In this document: piece after piece, positions 60,401-64,000 of the stretch | Layout: each line of letters starts with the position of its first letter | How positions within the stretch are numbered: the stretch's first letter is position 1 | Origin: Seriola aureovittata | Taxonomy: Eukaryota; Chordata; Actinopteri; Carangiformes; Carangidae | NCBI RefSeq assembly: GCF_021018895.1 | Contig: NC_079386.1 | Span: 5,021,335 to 5,085,334 of the forward strand | Direction: 5' to 3' | DNA length: 64,000 nt | Translations under genes and position numbers: made by a program | Notes under the pieces: generated by a model | What the model was told of the DNA's origin: nothing | What the model saw: the letters and a program-made list of their open reading frames with translations, nothing else | Databases searched by the model: none

Positions 60401-62041
60401 GTAGACAGACAAAATTAACATGTCATGTCTCATGTCAGTGTTTGAGTTTTTACCCTTGATTTTTGTTTTATTGTGTTCCATCAGGTTGATTAGCCTAAAT
60501 CAGAACTGGTAACTCAATATGTCAATGTCAATATATATAACACAGTTTTCAAGTTTTGTCGAGTTTCATATTTTGAAATTTTGATCATCAAGGATAATTC
60601 CAGTTTATCATAGGTTGGGTCTTCTTTCTAAAGTTTGGTCATCATACCTATCAGTAAAAATAAAACCACTCATTCTGTGAATAACTGAGCTACTGGAACC
60701 TGGCAAAAACGCAAAAAGAAAAAAAAAAAACAGATCATCAGACATGTTGAAAACAAACCCAACTGTCCCTCGCAGTTCACAGATCGTACTCATAGTTTTG
60801 TCCTGCCATGTAATCATCCATTATTGATGACATTTATATGTGCACTCAATTTTGGTTAAATGTCAAATAAACGACCTGAGATCATTAGAACTGCTGCATT
60901 GTTTACTACTTGTCTGATCATCTGACGAATGTTTTTGCCCTATCGGCCTTCATCATGGATGAATTATTAAAAGAATAAAACATAAACAGGAGTTATCCGT
61001 TATCACAATATGCATCATCCATCTACATTTTTAAACTGGTGCTGTGTGAGATGCCATTGTTGAGTCCCACACAACAACAAAGGAGTTAAGAGAAAACACT
61101 GAGTGGGCAGCTCTTTGTGAAACCTTAATCTCTAATGCTCTTGTCCTGTAGGTCCAACTTCAAAGGAATCAGATCCATAGATCTCAATCTAGCTTCAGGT
61201 TGTTGACCCACTGGCTCAGCAATAGATTTCAATTCCATCTATTGATCCTCACTCCATTGTTTGTGCTTTTGTCTTTGTCCACCTCAATAGATGCCGCCAT
61301 CGGCATTTTGATATTGACAACTCTGCTTTAAATTATTTGTATGCATAATAGCACCACAGTATTCTTTTGACTTTCCTTTGCTCTTTCTCTCCAACTCATG
61401 TTATTTTTTGGCAGCCTCCCCCTTGGCACTGGATGAGAGGTGGTGAGCTGTGACAAATGACTTTACAAGTGATTGGTTAAAATAATTGATTGATGGGTTG
61501 ATTGACCCGGTCATTGGCCTCTAATTAAAACTGGTGCGCACCCTGAGGCTAAATGTCTTGACACAAGGAAATAACACCAGCAGATCATTTCACTGGAGTC
61601 CAGTAAAGACGTGAACATATGAGTCATTGCGACCTCATGTGTACTGCAGGGATGTCGTATTTGATTGTAAGTCTAAAAGCTTGACTTGTTATTTCACTTC
61701 ATCGGTGGAACACAATGCAAAGTCATCAAAATACCACAGACGGCCCCTTTCGCCAGGCTGAGGAAGTGAGCAGCTGATAGATACGACAAGACTAGGTCCA
61801 AACCTAGTATATTGCCTGAACCGCGCCGTAGGCTATTTGCATTCTGCCCAGTGTTTCAGCCCTTTATCTGTTTGCTTCTCTCCTCCTCTCTGCACCATGG
61901 TTCCATTTTTTCGAGTATCCCAGTGCGATAGCATGTGATCTGTCTACAGCAGGAGTAATATGCAATGGCAAAAGAGTGGTGGCTTCAGTTCGGTTGGCTT
62001 TAAATGCACTGTGTTGGCGACATTGCAGATTATAAACACCC
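60401..62041. other. Intergenic DNA, one conserved-looking block
   Basis: AT-rich DNA with an A run at 60720-60730. At 61420-61570 there is unique DNA with dense homeodomain-like sites. No exon recognised. Confidence 0.45.
61420..61570. promoter_or_regulatory. Candidate conserved noncoding element
   Basis: Contains AAAATAATTGATTGATGGG, TTGATTGACCCGG and CCTCTAATTAAAACTGG, i.e. clustered TAATTA-like and TGATTGAT (Hox/Pbx-like) sites in unique DNA. Untested. Confidence 0.28.
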
Positions 62042-62175
62042 CCTCCTAATAGAAACTGTTTGCACCCATTCATTTTGAAAGAGCAAAGGCCAATGGGGAA
62101 ACTCCAACTCAGTCATGTGGCTTTCGGCGAGAACAATGGTGGAACTATGCTCAGTCAGTCAGTCAGTCAGTCAGC
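62042..62175 (-). repeat. (GACT)n-headed composite repeat, copy C
   Basis: The minus strand begins with (GACT)n (62174-62150), GAGCATAGTTCCACCATTG, then GCCACATGACTGAGTTGGAG, TTTCCCCATTGGCC, CTCTTTCAAAATGAATGG and GCAAACAGTTT. It is closer to copy B than to copy A and lacks the GCGACTTTTT-type tail. Confidence 0.8.
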
Positions 62176-62394
62176 GACATTCATGATTATAGGAATGACT
62201 AAGTTTAATGTTAAAGACAATATTGCAGGTTTTCAATGGGACTAAACAGTTTCATTCTCAAGTTAGTAATTACATGAGTCTTTTTAACAAAGTATTACAT
62301 TTCAAAGTAGTCCACTACAGTTTGGGTTAGTCTAGTTGCTTTGCTGGTTCACTAATGAGGCTAGTTGAATCACAAGGGAAATATCACTGTCCTG

Positions 62395-62640
62395 ATCTGA
62401 CCTAAACCTAAACGACTTTTTGGCCAGTCGGAGGCTGTGCAACAAGCTGTGAGCACAGCACTGACATACAATCACATAATCAAACTGATAAAGCAAAACC
62501 AATGAGCTGTAAGATGCTAAAACACACTGTAGAGCTGAAGGGGAACTGCAGAGTCAGATGATAATTATCTGTCTACGTCACAGTCATATTTTCATTTTCT
62601 AAATATAAAAATATTGATTAGTGCAGCTTTAAGGCTGCAA
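62395..62640 (-). repeat. Dispersed repeat, GCTGCACTAATCAATATT family, copy 3
   Basis: The minus strand reads TTAAAGCTGCACTAATCAAT, ATAATTATCATCTGACTCTG, CAGTTCCCCTTCAGCTCTAC, TTAGCATCTTACAGCTCATT and GCCTCCGACTGGCCAAAAAG, extending the family beyond what copy 2 shows. Confidence 0.75.
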
Positions 62641-64000
62641 CTTGTGACCCTACCGGACTGCGTCATCACATAAATGCAGATGCTATTCTCTGTTCCCTCC
62701 CTCGTGTCCTCCTGTCTGTGACTTCCCCCCTCCCACTTTCATTGACAGAATGTGAGGTAGACATCATGTGGTTGTTTTTTTTTTCCTTTTTTTTTTTTCC
62801 TCAGTGAGTGTGTATTGTTTTCTCGCCCTCTTTCACACACTCTCCAGCCCCTCTCTGCAGGTGTCCCTCCCCGTTCTGATTCATTCACAGCGCAGTGCCG
62901 AGCGAGATGACTCATCCCACGGTGTCAACGCCGTGAATGGCTCTCTGTGTTCATCCCAGCTCTTGGTTCTCTTCCAGTCTCCCTCGTTCTCACTGTCCTT
63001 CCCCAGCTCCTCCCTCCACTCACCCCTCCCCTCCCCTCTACGTCTATGAGGCACCGATCCGTAGCTCGACTCCGTCACATGCAGACGTTGATGGACAAGA
63101 GGAGTAAGTGGCTACGACAAAGGAGCACATGTTATATATGCAGATAGAGCGGCCTGACAGTCACCTCATGTCACCCTGCTGCAGCTGACTGTTATTGTAC
63201 ACATCACTGGATGCCTCAGTATCAGACACTGGACACTGGAGTCCTGTTACTTTCACAGTTCACTTATGCTCAGATTTGACTCCACTCTCATAAAAACTGG
63301 TGCCATAATAGAAAAGAGGACGAAAATGTCTACTGTATCACTTCCAATCTGACTTTGCATCAAGAAGCATCACAAATATGTAGGCATCAGTGATTCATTA
63401 AATTCTTTCTAGTGAGCGGTTTAATGTTTTTACCAGTTTTGAATAAATATCCAGACTGTGCAACATCAGAGAGTGACCTCTGTGGCCAGCGGTGGTCATT
63501 ACAGGACACTGGACACATTCAATTCTGTGCAAACCCCGGGTTTGAGCGGTTAAAGGTCCTGAAACCTCGAACATGTCACCAAAACATCTGAACCCACAGC
63601 AGTTGTGTGCTAAAAATGTAGTCGTGAGCTAGCTTTACGCTAATGGAGTGACTAGCAAAAGGTTATCTTCAACAATCCAAGCCATGAGTGAGTTGGCCAA
63701 GATGTGAGTGAATATGTTCCAATAAAGTCAGGATCCATATCATCTTCAGACACTGTGTAAAATACAGTCTAGTGAGAAGCTAAGAAGTTACAATTACAGT
63801 CTGAGGGTTGGTAGCCTGGAGCTTAACTCTGTTTTCAGATATGCTAATGGAACACAAATTTCCCACATTTGCAATTGAGATGCATCTGGAAATAAATGTG
63901 GTTACTATTAATGGTAACATTTACAACAAACATGAACCTGGTCATGCTTGACTATGAGGTCATTTGCATAACGTAATATTTTTCCGCTGAAGAAAACTCT
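62641..64000. other. Intergenic DNA with one exon-like block
   Basis: T-rich DNA at 62771-62800, then a GC-richer block at 62850-63105, then AT-rich DNA to the end in which I see nothing. The block is discussed as a finding. Confidence 0.35.

Noticed and set aside
1..64000. Endogenous retrovirus or LTR element
   Set aside because: No protease, reverse transcriptase or integrase motifs, primer-binding site or paired LTRs were seen.

Overview
The window looks like nuclear DNA from a teleost fish, probably a spiny-rayed (percomorph) species. The reasons are a dense load of (CA/GT)n and (CT/GA)n microsatellites, tRNA-derived SINEs, Tc1, hAT and Tigger-type DNA transposons, several short dispersed repeat families, and one vertebrate gene exon with a canonical splice donor. 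There are no operons, ribosome binding sites or CRISPR arrays. The species assignment is inference; the vertebrate assignment is firm.

Only one functional coding exon can be supported: the first coding exon of fgf11 (fibroblast growth factor homologous factor 3, A-type N-terminus) on the minus strand at 27299-27107. An in-frame upstream stop fixes its start, and it ends in a GTGAGT donor. No other fgf11 exon was recognised, so positions 1-27106 read as the 5' part of a first intron of at least 27 kb. Positions 27300-27600 are the CpG-rich leader and promoter side. The rest, up to 64000, is upstream intergenic DNA. Blocks rich in homeodomain-like (TAATTA/ATTA) and POU-like motifs lie on both sides of the exon and may be conserved enhancers of this neural gene, but conservation cannot be tested from one sequence.

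The accessory part of the window is a transposon cluster at about 48.1-56.6 kb. A Tc1-type element (48101-51654) carries an internal direct duplication whose two halves are separated by a hAT MITE (49456-50067). Its right half is interrupted again by a second hAT derivative (50406-51232) that still encodes a BED zinc finger. Next come a tRNA SINE, a hairpin-bearing MITE-like element (52515-52829), the 5' half of a Tigger/pogo transposase (53970-54734) with its terminal repeat at about 54942, and a coding-looking but frameshifted block of unknown family (55567-56316) with a polyadenylation signal and a possible decayed second copy downstream.

Elsewhere there are two more SINE copies, three copies of a (GACT)n-headed composite repeat, three copies of another short repeat family, several copies of a 'GGATTGCCATNAAA' family, a 53-bp minisatellite, two MITE candidates inside the fgf11 intron, and many microsatellites. 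I found no convincing new functional system. The most informative novelty is the chimeric Tc1/hAT structure; the most open question is the unrecognised coding block at 55.6-56.3 kb.
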